Below, piece by piece: positions 9,302 through 17,646 of a stretch of DNA of 64,000 nucleotides. This DNA comes from Roseibium sp. Sym1. GTDB taxonomy: Bacteria > Pseudomonadota > Alphaproteobacteria > Rhizobiales > Stappiaceae. The number at the start of each line of letters is the position of its first letter. The first letter of the stretch is position 1. The DNA lies in assembly GCF_027359675.1 (NCBI RefSeq), contig NZ_CP114786.1, forward strand, positions 6,236,501 to 6,300,500, read 5' to 3'. The position numbers and the translations under genes were made by a program. Under the pieces are notes generated by a model. It made no database searches and was not told where the DNA came from. It saw only the letters and a program-made list of their open reading frames with translations.

Positions 9302-10606
9302 CTAGCCGAGCGCCAGATCGTCGGTCTTCAGGTCGTCGTAGCGGCCCTTGAACTGCTCGAACACCTGCAGCGTCCGCCGGGCGATGCCGGTCCAGCCGAA
9401 GACGCGCCGGGCGAAACGGGCGCCTTCCACCGACAGGGTCTCGCGCATCCAGCCGTATTGCATCGGCATGTTCAGCATGGCGGCGAATTCTTCCGGGCGC
9501 TTGGGGTCCGCGACCAGGGCGTGGCGGCCGAATTCGATCTGCTCGAACAGGCCGCCATGGATGGTCACGACCGTCGGCGTGCCGCAGGCCATGGCTTCCA
9601 CCGCGGTCATGCCGAAAGGCTCATAGCGCGAGGGCAAGGCGAAGATGCCCGGTCCCCGGTAGAAATCGGCAAGATCCTCGTCGGCGACATAACCGCGCCA
9701 GCTGATGGCGTCCGCGACCCCCTTGTCGGCGGCAACCTGTTTCCACTGGGCCAGCAATTCCTTGTCGCTGTCGGAATTCGCGCCCGCCGCCAGCACAAGT
9801 CTTGCCTCCGGCTGCAGCTTCAATAGGCTCGGCAGCGCCTCAATGATCAGGTCATAGCCCTTGTTCTCGGCTGCGCGGCCGACAACGTAGACGTCGGTTT
9901 CCCTCAGGTCGTGCTTCTTGCGCGCCGCCGCCACCTTGTCCGGCGTTGCCGGTGTGAACCGGCCCTCGTCGATGCCCGGCGGAATCATGGTGATGTGTTC
10001 GCGTGGCAACTGGTACTGCTCGACGATCAGGTCCGTCTGCTGTTCGGTGGTGGCGATGATGTGGTCGCAGTTGCGATAAAGCACGAATTCCTTCTGGATC
10101 CGCTCCTCGAACCGGTAACCGGTCATTTCCGCCTCGTCGGCACCGACCATGTCGTGCTCTTTCCACCAGCCGAGCGAATGCGGGGTGTGGATGTGCGGGA
10201 TCTGCAGTTCCTCCGCGATCTTCTGCCCCGACACGCCAGCGTCCCAGTAGTGCGAGTTTATGACGTCGTATTGCAGACCCCTGTGGCGGATCATGGCCAG
10301 CGTGTTTGTGACAAAGTCGCCGTACCAGTCGTGCATGTCCTCCTTGCGGATGAAGTCCTTTCCGCCGAAGGGGATGCGCACGACACGCAGGTTTTCGTTG
10401 ATGATGTCCTCGGCGGGCTGGTCCTCGAACTGACGCGTCAGCACATCGACACGATAGCCCAGGCGGGCGAACCGTTTCGCCAGTTCCAGGACGAAGACCA
10501 CCTGTCCGCCGGTGTCCGGTTTGCCCAGCTCGGGCGATCCGGCGACATAGCCATGCAGCGAGATCATCAGCAGCGATCCGATGGTTTGTTTGGTCATTGT
10601 TTCCAA
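9302..10606 (-). CDS. mfpsA: Mannosylfructose-/sucrose-phosphate synthase-type glycosyltransferase
   Basis: 434-aa GT4 glycosyltransferase. The N-terminal SLHGYVAGSPELGKPDTGGQ contains the fructose-6-phosphate/donor loop of sucrose-phosphate synthases, followed by VFVLELAKRFARLGYRVDVLTRQFEDQP; FINSHYWDAG-type motif appears as INSHYWDAGVSGQ; TPHSLG is intact; the C-terminal donor site has SRYEPFGMTAVEAMACGTPTVVT with the E-x7-E pair. Overall pattern is closest to Agrobacterium mannosylfructose-phosphate synthase (GDP-mannose plus fructose-6-phosphate). Distinguishing mannose from glucose donor is not possible by eye. Third gene of a minus-strand operon with a phosphatase and a glycosidase. Confidence 0.8.
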   Translation of the reverse strand: METMTKQTIGSLLMISLHGYVAGSPELGKPDTGGQVVFVLELAKRFARLGYRVDVLTRQFEDQPAEDIINENLRVVRIPFGGKDFIRKEDMHDWYGDFVTNTLAMIRHRGLQYDVINSHYWDAGVSGQKIAEELQIPHIHTPHSLGWWKEHDMVGADEAEMTGYRFEERIQKEFVLYRNCDHIIATTEQQTDLIVEQYQLPREHITMIPPGIDEGRFTPATPDKVAAARKKHDLRETDVYVVGRAAENKGYDLIIEALPSLLKLQPEARLVLAAGANSDSDKELLAQWKQVAADKGVADAISWRGYVADEDLADFYRGPGIFALPSRYEPFGMTAVEAMACGTPTVVTIHGGLFEQIEFGRHALVADPKRPEEFAAMLNMPMQYGWMRETLSVEGARFARRVFGWTGIARRTLQVFEQFKGRYDDLKTDDLALG

Positions 10607-10671
10607 CCTTTTCCTGTGCGCGTTTGTCTCCGTCTTCCCAGGCGGTTTTCTTGTTCTGTGTTCTTTTTTTG

Positions 10672-10690
10672 CCTGCCGACTGCCGGCAGG
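10672..10690 (-). other. Intergenic stem-loop between mfpsB and mfpsA
   Basis: CCTGCCG and CGGCAGG form a 7-bp stem with a 5-base loop, 6 bases after the phosphatase stop codon in the transcript. In the minus-strand RNA the stem is followed by CAAAAAAAG rather than a U-run, so it is unlikely to terminate transcription; it could protect or process the operon mRNA. Confidence 0.4.
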
Positions 10691-10696
10691 AAGATG

Positions 10697-11440
10697 TCAG
10701 GCCGTCGGCAACAGGCCCAGGGCAACCAGCCCTTCCTCGACACCCGCAGCATGACGCGCCTTTGCGAGGTAGGTTTTCTGCCGCGGCATGACCGCCAGAA
10801 GCTCCTCTCGGGCATTGCCGACCGCGATTGCCTTGCCGGCGGCCTCGAAAAGGGCAAGGTCGTTGCCGCTGTCGCCGGCCGCGACCGTCCGTTCGAGCGG
10901 ACAGCCCAGATGCGCCGCCAGATGGCGCATGGCGGCATCCTTGCCCGCTTGCGGCGCAAGTATGTCCAGGTCGCCGGCCCCGGAATAGATCGACCTGAAG
11001 TCGATACCTTCCAGTCTGAGGCGCTCGAAAACCCGCTCCGCGTCCTCCCGGCCGGGAACGGCAAAGCTTGCCTTGCCTTCCGTCTGGAATATGGCGTCAT
11101 GGGCAGTGTAGCCCATGTCCGTGACGAGTTTTCGGACCTGCCTGTCGGGCCAGTCGATGAATTGACGCTGCCAGCTCCCCAGGTAGGAACGCCCGAGACG
11201 GATTTCGGTTCCCAAACCGGTGATGACCGCGTCGGCTTCGAAATCGGCCGGGAAGTACTCCGCAAGCGTCCTGTCGACGCTCGCAGCGGGGCGACTGGAG
11301 TTCAGGGCAACGAACAGCGTGCCTTTCTGACGCTGCAACTGCCGCCACAGCTTGTCGAGATCCTCCCGGTTTCCGGTCAGGGTGTCGTCGATATCACTGA
11401 CAAGAAGCCACGACCCGGACCTGCCGCCGTCATCACTCAC
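10697..11440 (-). CDS. mfpsB: HAD sucrose/mannosylfructose-phosphate phosphatase
   Basis: 247-aa HAD hydrolase of the sucrose-phosphatase type. Motif I is WLLVSDIDDTLTGN (nucleophile Asp in DIDDT), motif II is ALNSSRPAASV, and the C-terminal metal-binding motif is VAAGDSGNDLALFEAAGKAIAVGNA. Expected reaction: dephosphorylation of the disaccharide phosphate made by the neighbouring glycosyltransferase. Its ATG overlaps the stop codon of the upstream glycosidase by 4 bases (11437-11440), indicating coupled translation. Length agrees with Agrobacterium MfpsB. Confidence 0.82.
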   Translation of the reverse strand: MSDDGGRSGSWLLVSDIDDTLTGNREDLDKLWRQLQRQKGTLFVALNSSRPAASVDRTLAEYFPADFEADAVITGLGTEIRLGRSYLGSWQRQFIDWPDRQVRKLVTDMGYTAHDAIFQTEGKASFAVPGREDAERVFERLRLEGIDFRSIYSGAGDLDILAPQAGKDAAMRHLAAHLGCPLERTVAAGDSGNDLALFEAAGKAIAVGNAREELLAVMPRQKTYLAKARHAAGVEEGLVALGLLPTA

Positions 11441-12975
11441 CGGCCCTCCACCTCCGCGTCCGGGGACCTTTGCGTGGCGGTATAGACCGGTTCGCCCGCG
11501 TTTTCGCTGACAGGCCTCGTCAAGGTCTCGACATGCAGGTCCTTCAGGCAGACCGCGGCGCTTTCGGTGTAAAATCCGATACCGCCGTCGGAAAAGCTGT
11601 CGTCGACCAGCGACAGAACGACAATCCCGTCAATGGAAAATTCCAGATACATGCCGTGGGCAACGACTTCGATCTGCCATGGTCCGTGATCGCTGCCACG
11701 GAACTGGGCTTCCTGCAACGGCTCGTAGCGGAAGGCGTGCTCGAATTCCGGGGTCGGGTTGGCTCCCCAGGCGCGGATCTGGGCAATGCCGTTGACCAGG
11801 TCCAGGGACAGGTAGTAGCCGTCCCCCTCGTCGTTCATGCGCAGCACCAGACCGGTCTTGCCGAGCCCCTCAAGCATCAACATGGATCTCAGCCGGAAAT
11901 CTTCGTGCCGGCCCGGCAGGATGAATGCTTCGTAGCCGCTTTGGCAGGACAGATGCAGCCCGTCCGGCCGATCGACGGCGGAGGCATGCGGATTGTCGTA
12001 AAGGACCTTGACCTGATAGGTCGCGGTCACGATTTCCCGACCGGTGACCAGATGGTCGAAATCCCTGTTGGATTTCAGTTTCAAGCGCCCGGCCTTGTCC
12101 GTCACCAGTTCCTTGGGTGGCGGCAGCAGCTTTTTCACAACGTCGCGTCCGTAGACATGCTCGGTCTTGGAAAAGAAATTGAACAGCAACAGGCGTCCGT
12201 TGGCCCGGCATATCCGGCCGGCGTAGTTTCCGGTCGGCAAAACGACGTTGTCAAAAAAGTTGTGATACGGCCCTTCCAGACTGTCGGCATACCAGTAATG
12301 GATCTTGGTGTCCTCCCGGATCGACCCCATCAGGTAGAACCGCCCGTCCAGCTTGAAGAGGTTGGGCACCTCGACGTCATCATACAGGCCCGGCCGGTAG
12401 AGCGGCGGCTCGAAGACAAAATTGTCCGGAGACACCTCGCGCGCCAGTCCGACGCAGCCGCGCCGGATGATCGGACCGTCTTTGATCCGTGCCGTGCTGA
12501 GCAGCAGCCGGTCGTCCGTCTCCGTATCGTGATAGAAAAACGGATCGCGAAAACTGACCCATTTGCGCCCCTCGTCCACCGAGCTTTCATAGTGCGGCGC
12601 GGGAATGGAAAGGGGATAGTGGCCGTGGTTACAGCGTTCCCAATGGTAGAGATCCTTCGAACGCGCAAGCCCGACACGCTGCACGCGGCCATATTCGGAT
12701 CGGGCAAGGCCCGTGTAGAACATGCGCCATTCGCCCGGCCTGTCGGGGTCGAGCGTGACATGCATCGTCCAGAGCATGTCGTCGTCCCATTCGCCCGGTT
12801 CGCCGACAAACAGAGCATTCTTGACCCGGCGCCAGCTCATGCCGTCGGAGCTGACCGCATGGGCGATAAAGTCATGATTGGGCAGCACCAGATGGAACAG
12901 ATGATAGAGGCCGTCATGATAGACGACATCAACGTCGCCAATGTCAGACCGCAGGAATCCATGTGATGCGTACAT
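11437..12975 (-). CDS. Five-bladed beta-propeller glycoside hydrolase (GH32/GH68-like)
   Basis: 512-aa probable cytoplasmic glycosidase without a signal peptide. The N-terminal ~330 residues show five-bladed propeller features: DVDVVYHDGLYHLFHLVLPNHD with a putative nucleophile Asp, an FRDPFF motif (WVSFRDPFFYHD) that corresponds to the GH32 RDP transition-state element, and EVPNLFKLDGRFYLMGS, equivalent to the acid/base Glu in EVPNL (ECPD position). The C-terminal ~170 residues form a beta-sandwich (GLVLRMNDEGDGYYLSLDLVNG...MYLEFSIDGIVVLSLVDDSFSDGGIGFYTESAAV) as in GH32 enzymes. First gene of the operon with the synthase and phosphatase; it probably degrades or remodels the same fructose-containing disaccharide. 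Confidence 0.8.
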   Translation of the reverse strand: MYASHGFLRSDIGDVDVVYHDGLYHLFHLVLPNHDFIAHAVSSDGMSWRRVKNALFVGEPGEWDDDMLWTMHVTLDPDRPGEWRMFYTGLARSEYGRVQRVGLARSKDLYHWERCNHGHYPLSIPAPHYESSVDEGRKWVSFRDPFFYHDTETDDRLLLSTARIKDGPIIRRGCVGLAREVSPDNFVFEPPLYRPGLYDDVEVPNLFKLDGRFYLMGSIREDTKIHYWYADSLEGPYHNFFDNVVLPTGNYAGRICRANGRLLLFNFFSKTEHVYGRDVVKKLLPPPKELVTDKAGRLKLKSNRDFDHLVTGREIVTATYQVKVLYDNPHASAVDRPDGLHLSCQSGYEAFILPGRHEDFRLRSMLMLEGLGKTGLVLRMNDEGDGYYLSLDLVNGIAQIRAWGANPTPEFEHAFRYEPLQEAQFRGSDHGPWQIEVVAHGMYLEFSIDGIVVLSLVDDSFSDGGIGFYTESAAVCLKDLHVETLTRPVSENAGEPVYTATQRSPDAEVEGR

Positions 12976-13135
12976 GTTCTAACCCTGCCCCAAATCTTTC
13001 AACGGGTTCAAGTGCTAAGCGGAAAAAATTTGCAGTGCAGCATAATCCGGTTCGGCGCACCGGGGAACAGCGTTTCCGCGGCATCCGTTCCGGATTGAGA
13101 ATTGCCAATACCTGCAAAGCCTCTAAGATGGTTCC
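12976..13135. promoter_or_regulatory. Divergent intergenic region (glycosidase operon / DUF1194 gene)
   Basis: 160 bases between two divergent starts. AT-rich around GCGGAAAAAATTTGCAGTGCAGC; it must hold the promoter of the minus-strand sugar operon and that of the DUF1194 gene. I could not assign -35/-10 boxes with confidence. Confidence 0.35.
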
Positions 13136-13969
13136 ATGCGCAACCGGAGCTTCCAGACTGTTCCATTTCTCCGCCGTCCCGCCTTCGTTAATACGGCGGG
13201 CCTGTTTCGGCTCGCCTGTTCATGCGCACTCTTGATGATGACGGCGGCCCAGCCGGCCAGCGCCTGTTCGCTGTCGCTCGTCCTGGCCATGGACGGTTCC
13301 GCCAGCGTGGATGCGCGCGAGCATGCGTTGCAGCTGAACGGGCTCGCGGACGCGTTGCGCGATCCGGATGTGGTCCAGGCGATCGAAGCCGTCGGCGGCA
13401 TCTGGGTGACAAGTTTCGAGTGGAGTGGCCGGCACCAGCAGCTTCTGCAGCTCGCCTGGAAAAACCTCACCGACCTGCCCAGCGCCGTGGAAGCCGCCGA
13501 GATACTGCGCAGGTCCCCACGCGGCTATACCGAGTTTCCAACCGCGATCGGCTACGCGCTCGGCCATGCCGCGGTCAGGATGCGGAAGGCGCCGCAACCC
13601 TGTGCCCGCAAGGTCATTGATGTTGCCGGCGACGGCATCAACAATGACGGGTTTTCCCCGGCGAGCGCCTACAGGGCGTTTGATTTCGATGGTATCACGG
13701 TCAACGGGCTGGTCATCTCCGGAGAGGAAGACCCTCCCGTCCGGTATTATCGGACCAATGTCATCCGTGGTCCGGGCGCCTTCGTCGAGGTCGCGGCGAG
13801 TTACGACGACTATGCCGAGGCCATGAAACGCAAGCTGCTGCGCGAAATTTTCGGCAGCGGCTACGCCTCGCTCGGGCAACAGCGTCTTGCCCTGTCAGGC
13901 CCGGCTCATGCGTTCAGCCGCCCTGCCGGTCGTACCCGTCCCGTTCCAGAGTCCGATAGAAATCCTTGA
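13136..13969 (+). CDS. DUF1194 secreted von Willebrand-A-like protein
   Basis: 277-aa exported protein. An N-terminal signal peptide (FRLACSCALLMMTAAQPASA, about residues 23-43) precedes a VWA-like domain with a MIDAS-type DGSAS at about residue 53 (LVLAMDGSASVDAREHALQ) and a later D-G-I-N-N-D (IDVAGDGINNDGFSPASAYRA). This is the DUF1194 family, common in Rhizobiales and Rhodobacterales, function unknown. The last ~18 codons overlap the converging WYL regulator gene by 56 bases; the C-terminal tail after LLREIFGSGYA looks like an extension beyond the usual family end. Confidence 0.85.
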   Translation: MRNRSFQTVPFLRRPAFVNTAGLFRLACSCALLMMTAAQPASACSLSLVLAMDGSASVDAREHALQLNGLADALRDPDVVQAIEAVGGIWVTSFEWSGRHQQLLQLAWKNLTDLPSAVEAAEILRRSPRGYTEFPTAIGYALGHAAVRMRKAPQPCARKVIDVAGDGINNDGFSPASAYRAFDFDGITVNGLVISGEEDPPVRYYRTNVIRGPGAFVEVAASYDDYAEAMKRKLLREIFGSGYASLGQQRLALSGPAHAFSRPAGRTRPVPESDRNP

Positions 13970-14615
13970 GCGTCTTGCCGGGTTCAACGTTGAACCTGTC
14001 CCCCAGATCGCGCAGTTCCGAGATCCTGTCCAGGCGGAACATTCGGAAGTCCCGGCGCAGCTCGCACCAGGCGACCAGGGTCCAGACCTTGCCCCAAAAC
14101 CAAAGCCCGAGCGGCCGGATCGTTCGGCTGGTGGGGTCGCCCTTGCCGTCGCAATAGGCGATCGACAATCGTTTGCGCGCATCGGCCGCAGCCTCGAGAA
14201 AATCGATATGCGCGCGCACCTGAGGGGTCATTTCCGGCGCAAAGGCATGGATCTCGACCTCATTCTGCCGGACCCTCATCCTTTCCGGCATCACGGCGTC
14301 GATCTTGATCATCGCCTCTTCGGCGGCCCGGGCCATGGCGACACCCCCCCATGCCCGGATGAGGCGGGCTCCGGCCAGCAGGGCCACGATTTCGTCGCGG
14401 GTGAACATGAGAGGAGGCAGTTCGTAGCCATCCCGCATGATGTAGCCGACACCGGCGGCGCCCTCGATGGGCACACCGGAAGCCTGAAGGTCGGCGACAT
14501 CGCGATAGATGGTGCGTTCGGATACTTCCAGCCATTCGGACAACTGACGTGCCCGGACGAGACGGCCGCCGCGCAGGTACTGCACGATCTGAAAAAGGCG
14601 GTCGGCGCGTCTCAT
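13914..14615 (-). CDS. WYL-domain HTH transcriptional regulator (YafY type)
   Basis: 233-aa regulator. Residues 1-60 are a DeoR-type HTH_11 (RADRLFQIVQYLRGGRLVRARQLSEWLEVSERTIYRDVADLQASGVPI) and the rest is a WYL domain (IRPLGLWFWGKVWTLVAWCELRRDFRMFRLDRI). Such regulators are often encoded with a VOC/glyoxalase gene that they control; the VOC gene lies upstream on the same strand but is now separated by a 272-bp inverted-repeat element that supplies most of the region directly in front of this start. Confidence 0.9.
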   Translation of the reverse strand: MRRADRLFQIVQYLRGGRLVRARQLSEWLEVSERTIYRDVADLQASGVPIEGAAGVGYIMRDGYELPPLMFTRDEIVALLAGARLIRAWGGVAMARAAEEAMIKIDAVMPERMRVRQNEVEIHAFAPEMTPQVRAHIDFLEAAADARKRLSIAYCDGKGDPTSRTIRPLGLWFWGKVWTLVAWCELRRDFRMFRLDRISELRDLGDRFNVEPGKTLKDFYRTLERDGYDRQGG

Positions 14616-14626
14616 GACAGATGGTT

Positions 14627-14898
14627 CCTAGGTGACGGACTCATAAATGAAGACGAGATGGCATGGAAAATGGCGAAACGCCGCCAGGAAGGGTGCGTGG
14701 AGCGGGCTATTTGCCCGGTCAAGCGCGCTGACGACGCGGAGTGAAGCCATTTCCATGTCCTTCGGATTTGACCGAATTGGGCTTCCTCAGCGTCGCGAAA
14801 GGCTTGAAAATGAACCACATTTCCTGCGCTTTCGCTCCTTGATGAAGACCAATTCGCCTCAAACCATTTCATCTTCATTTATGAGTCCGTCACCTAGG
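14627..14898. mobile_element. MITE-like inverted-repeat element 1 (272 bp)
   Basis: Terminal inverted repeats at 14627-14661 and 14864-14898 match at 33 of 35 positions, the outer 27 perfectly; both ends read CCTAGGTGACGG. Removing a TA (or CTAG) from each end leaves repeats starting GGTGACGGACTC, compatible with TA target duplication. A second inner inverted repeat (GGAAAATGGC near 14675, GCCATTTCC near 14746) lies inside. No transposase is encoded. The right end overlaps the VOC gene stop codon (TAG at 14894-14896). Confidence 0.8.
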
Positions 14899-15268
14899 CA
14901 GCGAACATGCCGATCGAGTTGCCGTCGGGGTCGATGCCGTAGGCAAAGCGGCCGGCAGGGATTGCCACCGGGTCGGAAATGACTTCACCGCCAGCATTCG
15001 CAAATCGTTCCATGGTTTCCTCTAGGCTGTCAGGGCAGGCCAGATGGATGGTCGGTCCGGTCCCTTTCTGCGCGGGCTTTCCCGGATAAAGATGCCCTGC
15101 AACGCCACCCTGCTCTTTCGCGGGAAAGATTGCAAATTCGTTTGGCCCCATATCCGTGACACGTCGAAGCTCCGTCTTGAAAACGTCATTGTAAAAGCCG
15201 ACCGCCCTGTCCAGGTCGGAAACCGGGATCTCCATCCAGACGTTGAAGTTATCGGGTGTGAAAGTCAT
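14894..15268 (-). CDS. VOC (glyoxalase/bleomycin resistance) family protein
   Basis: 124-aa protein with the vicinal-oxygen-chelate layout: MEIPVSDLDRAVGFYNDVFKTEL at the start and ERFANAGGEVISDPVAIPAGRFAYGIDPDGNSIGMFA at the end, the usual family termination. Metal-site residues are not all conserved so the reaction is unknown. The stop codon lies inside the terminal repeat of element 1, meaning insertion may have reset the last residues. A candidate operator sits ~50 bases upstream. Confidence 0.88.
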   Translation of the reverse strand: MTFTPDNFNVWMEIPVSDLDRAVGFYNDVFKTELRRVTDMGPNEFAIFPAKEQGGVAGHLYPGKPAQKGTGPTIHLACPDSLEETMERFANAGGEVISDPVAIPAGRFAYGIDPDGNSIGMFAA

Positions 15269-15318
15269 GCAAAGTCTCCATTGGTGCTGTGATGGCGATC
15301 ACCCTAGCAGCCCCCTGC

Positions 15319-15334
15319 TGACAGCCTTCTGTCA
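15319..15334. promoter_or_regulatory. Candidate WYL-regulator operator (TGACA-N6-TGTCA)
   Basis: TGACAGCCTTCTGTCA is a perfect inverted repeat (extended by one C/G on each side) about 50 bases upstream of the VOC start. Its position and symmetry suit an operator for the adjacent YafY-type regulator; this is inference from location. Confidence 0.5.
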
Positions 15335-15557
15335 GGAGAGTTCAGGAGACCCGACTTTCCCGGTGTCACTTGCAACGGCTGCTCCCGGTTCCAACCGACC
15401 GGCGCGGAACTCTGAGAAAAAGCAGGTCATTTGTCCGCGGCGTCTGCCGTTGGATCTTCCACATCAGGACCTGCAGGTTAAGCGTCGTTAATGCTATCAA
15501 TTGACCTGTTCTTAATCTTGCATGCGCTATGGATCTGCAGATTAATTTGGCAGATAC

Positions 15558-17198
15558 ATGGCACGATCCGGAATATCGCTCTCGAACCGACCAGTATTAA
15601 CAGGCACTATTGCAGGCCTGACGACACTTGCCGCGATGATGCTAATGGCCTGGGCGGGCCTGACCTTCGAGGCGCAGCGGGACCTTGACAAGGAAACGAC
15701 TGCTCTGCTCGATGTCTGGCTTGCCAATATCGACCGCGGCAACCAGCTCTACGACCGGCTTGAGAAACTGCCGGATCCGGATTGCAGCGATGAGCACCTG
15801 ACCAAACTCGACACGCTCGTTTACGCCGAAAACCATATCACCAACATCTGGTTCTTTCCCGATGGAGACACCAAGGCCGCCTGCTCCTCGAGTTTCGGCC
15901 GCTTTGCGCCCGCGCATGATTTCGGGCCTCCCCAGAAGGCAAACCTTTTCGAAGACGGGCGCGATACCTGGTATGAGGTCCCCTTCGACAAGGCAGAAAA
16001 CGTGAAGAAGGTCACAGTGGTGAAAAAGGGGCGTTATGGCGTTTCCTTTTTCCGTACCGGCCGGCTGGCAACGGCTGCGGATGGCCTGCTGTTTGTTTCG
16101 AGTGCCGACGCTCCTTACAAGGAGCTGTTTCATGCTCAGGGCAATTCCGATTTGCTTGTGCGGTACCGGGACAGCTTCGGGCCGGTTTTCGGCCCTGTTT
16201 ACGCGCTTGCCTGTGGCCCCGGCCAAACCAGGCTGTGCTACCTGACCATGATCCCGGCGAGCAGGGTGTTCAGGGATAATGTCCTGCTGCTCGTGATCTT
16301 TGCGGCCTTCGGCCTGGTGACCGGTTTCCTCGTCTGCCAGAAGGTGCGCCGAACCGTCCGCCTGCGCAACAGCCCCACCGGCCGCATCCGGCGCGCCATC
16401 CTGAATGGCGGCAAGGGGTTCGAGCCGCATTTCCAGCCGATTTTGACGCTTGAGACCATGAAATGCGAAGGCTGTGAAGTGCTGGCGCGGTTCGAGGACA
16501 GCCACGGAAAGCTGTTTCCGGACGAATTCATCGCCATCATCCAGGACCAGAACCTGACCTGGGAATTCACCGAGATCATCATCGCGAAAGCCCTGAAAGA
16601 CCTGATTCCCCTGCTCTCGGGCCGCCCGGGCTTCAAGGTCGGGGTCAATTTCTTCCAGGCAGACCTCGACGACAAGCAGATACAGACCGTCATTCAGTCG
16701 CCTGTCTTCAAGACCGCCACCGACGCACGGATCTCGCTCAACTGTGAAATTCTCGAAACCGGCATCGGAACCGGTACGAGCATCGTCAAGTCCCTGGAAT
16801 ATCTGCGCAGCATCGGGTGCCAGATCGCGATCGACGATTTCGGCACGGGCTATTCCAACCTCGCGCAGATCAAGGCGCTGAACCCCGACGTCGTCAAGAT
16901 CGACAAGATGTTCATAGACGACCTCGGCGCGCATTCCGAAAGCGCGCGTGGCGCGTTTTTCCACGCGATCCTCGGCATTGCCGACGCCCATGCCATGAAG
17001 GTCTGCGCAGAAGGCGTCGAGTCCCTCGAACAGCTGGACTCCCTGAGAAACCGGAACGTCGATTATGCGCAAGGCTATTATTTCGCAAAGCCGATGCCGA
17101 TCCGCAATTTCTCGCTCTATCTGCTCGAGCAGTCGCTGAAGGAAAAAATGCCTACCGGGGGACGCCTGCCGAAGATGTCTCCGGTTGCCGGCAGCTGA
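15558..17198 (+). CDS. CSS-motif sensor / EAL cyclic-di-GMP phosphodiesterase
   Basis: 546-aa inner-membrane protein. A transmembrane segment (about 13-34), a ~200-aa periplasmic region containing a C...CSS signature (PDPDC and KAACSSSFG), and a second transmembrane segment (about 233-258) match the redox-responsive CSS-motif sensors. The EAL domain follows: E-V-L at 307-309 (CEVLARFED), NFF for substrate/metal binding (VGVNFFQ), DDFGTGYSNL at 426, KIDKMF and CAEGVESLEQLD. All residues expected for c-di-GMP hydrolysis appear present, so it should lower c-di-GMP, probably modulated by periplasmic disulfide state. Monocistronic. Confidence 0.92.
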   Translation: MARSGISLSNRPVLTGTIAGLTTLAAMMLMAWAGLTFEAQRDLDKETTALLDVWLANIDRGNQLYDRLEKLPDPDCSDEHLTKLDTLVYAENHITNIWFFPDGDTKAACSSSFGRFAPAHDFGPPQKANLFEDGRDTWYEVPFDKAENVKKVTVVKKGRYGVSFFRTGRLATAADGLLFVSSADAPYKELFHAQGNSDLLVRYRDSFGPVFGPVYALACGPGQTRLCYLTMIPASRVFRDNVLLLVIFAAFGLVTGFLVCQKVRRTVRLRNSPTGRIRRAILNGGKGFEPHFQPILTLETMKCEGCEVLARFEDSHGKLFPDEFIAIIQDQNLTWEFTEIIIAKALKDLIPLLSGRPGFKVGVNFFQADLDDKQIQTVIQSPVFKTATDARISLNCEILETGIGTGTSIVKSLEYLRSIGCQIAIDDFGTGYSNLAQIKALNPDVVKIDKMFIDDLGAHSESARGAFFHAILGIADAHAMKVCAEGVESLEQLDSLRNRNVDYAQGYYFAKPMPIRNFSLYLLEQSLKEKMPTGGRLPKMSPVAGS

Positions 17199-17333
17199 TG
17201 CGCCTCTGCAAACAGGTCCTTCCCGGCCCCTGAGGGCTCCAAAATCTCTCCGGTGAATACGCCTCCGATTGATCTGTCTCAAGGTACGCCCGTTCGCTTG
17301 GCGGCACTTTGTGGATCTCAAAAGGAGGCAAGA

Positions 17334-17588
17334 ATGAGCCACGTGCCACACGAACTTCACGAAGAATTCCCGGAAGCCGCAGATGCCCTGCACACGTTGA
17401 AAACCAACGACGCCCATTTTGCGCGGCTGGCCGATGACTATCACACCGTCAACCGCCAGGTGCACCGCATCGAGACCGATGTCGAACCCGCTTCCGACGA
17501 AGTACTGGAAGACCTGAAAAAGAAACGGCTTCATCTGAAAGACCAGATTGCTGCCCAGCTGGCGGCTGCGGCTAACACCGCGTCCTGA
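17334..17588 (+). CDS. YdcH/DUF465 family protein
   Basis: 84-aa helical protein: MSHVPHELHEEFPEAADALHTLKTNDAHFARLADDYHTVNRQVHRIE... is typical of DUF465 (YdcH), short coiled-coil proteins of unknown role. The ATG at 17334 is preceded by a near-perfect ribosome site (AAAGGAGGCAAGA), so the in-frame upstream extension is rejected. Highly charged C-terminal helix followed by an Ala-rich tail. Confidence 0.9.
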   Translation: MSHVPHELHEEFPEAADALHTLKTNDAHFARLADDYHTVNRQVHRIETDVEPASDEVLEDLKKKRLHLKDQIAAQLAAAANTAS

Positions 17589-17615
17589 GCCCCTCCTTTT
17601 CAGGCCGGTGTTAGA

Positions 17616-17646
17616 GCCCGCGCCGTCCCCGTCCGACGGCGCGGGC
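17616..17646 (+). terminator. Strong GC hairpin after the DUF465 gene
   Basis: GCCCGCGCCGT (17616-17626) pairs perfectly with ACGGCGCGGGC (17636-17646) around a 9-base loop, 28 bases after the stop codon. No T-run follows, so it is either a pausing/processing hairpin or an atypical terminator. Confidence 0.55.

Noticed and set aside
10672..10690. Rho-independent terminator between mfpsB and mfpsA
   Set aside because: In the direction of transcription the stem is followed by an A-tract, not U, so it is listed only as a stem-loop.
14647..14982. Plus-strand coding frame across element 1
   Set aside because: Spans both the inverted-repeat element and the VOC gene antisense; composition non-protein-like. 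No transposase motif found.
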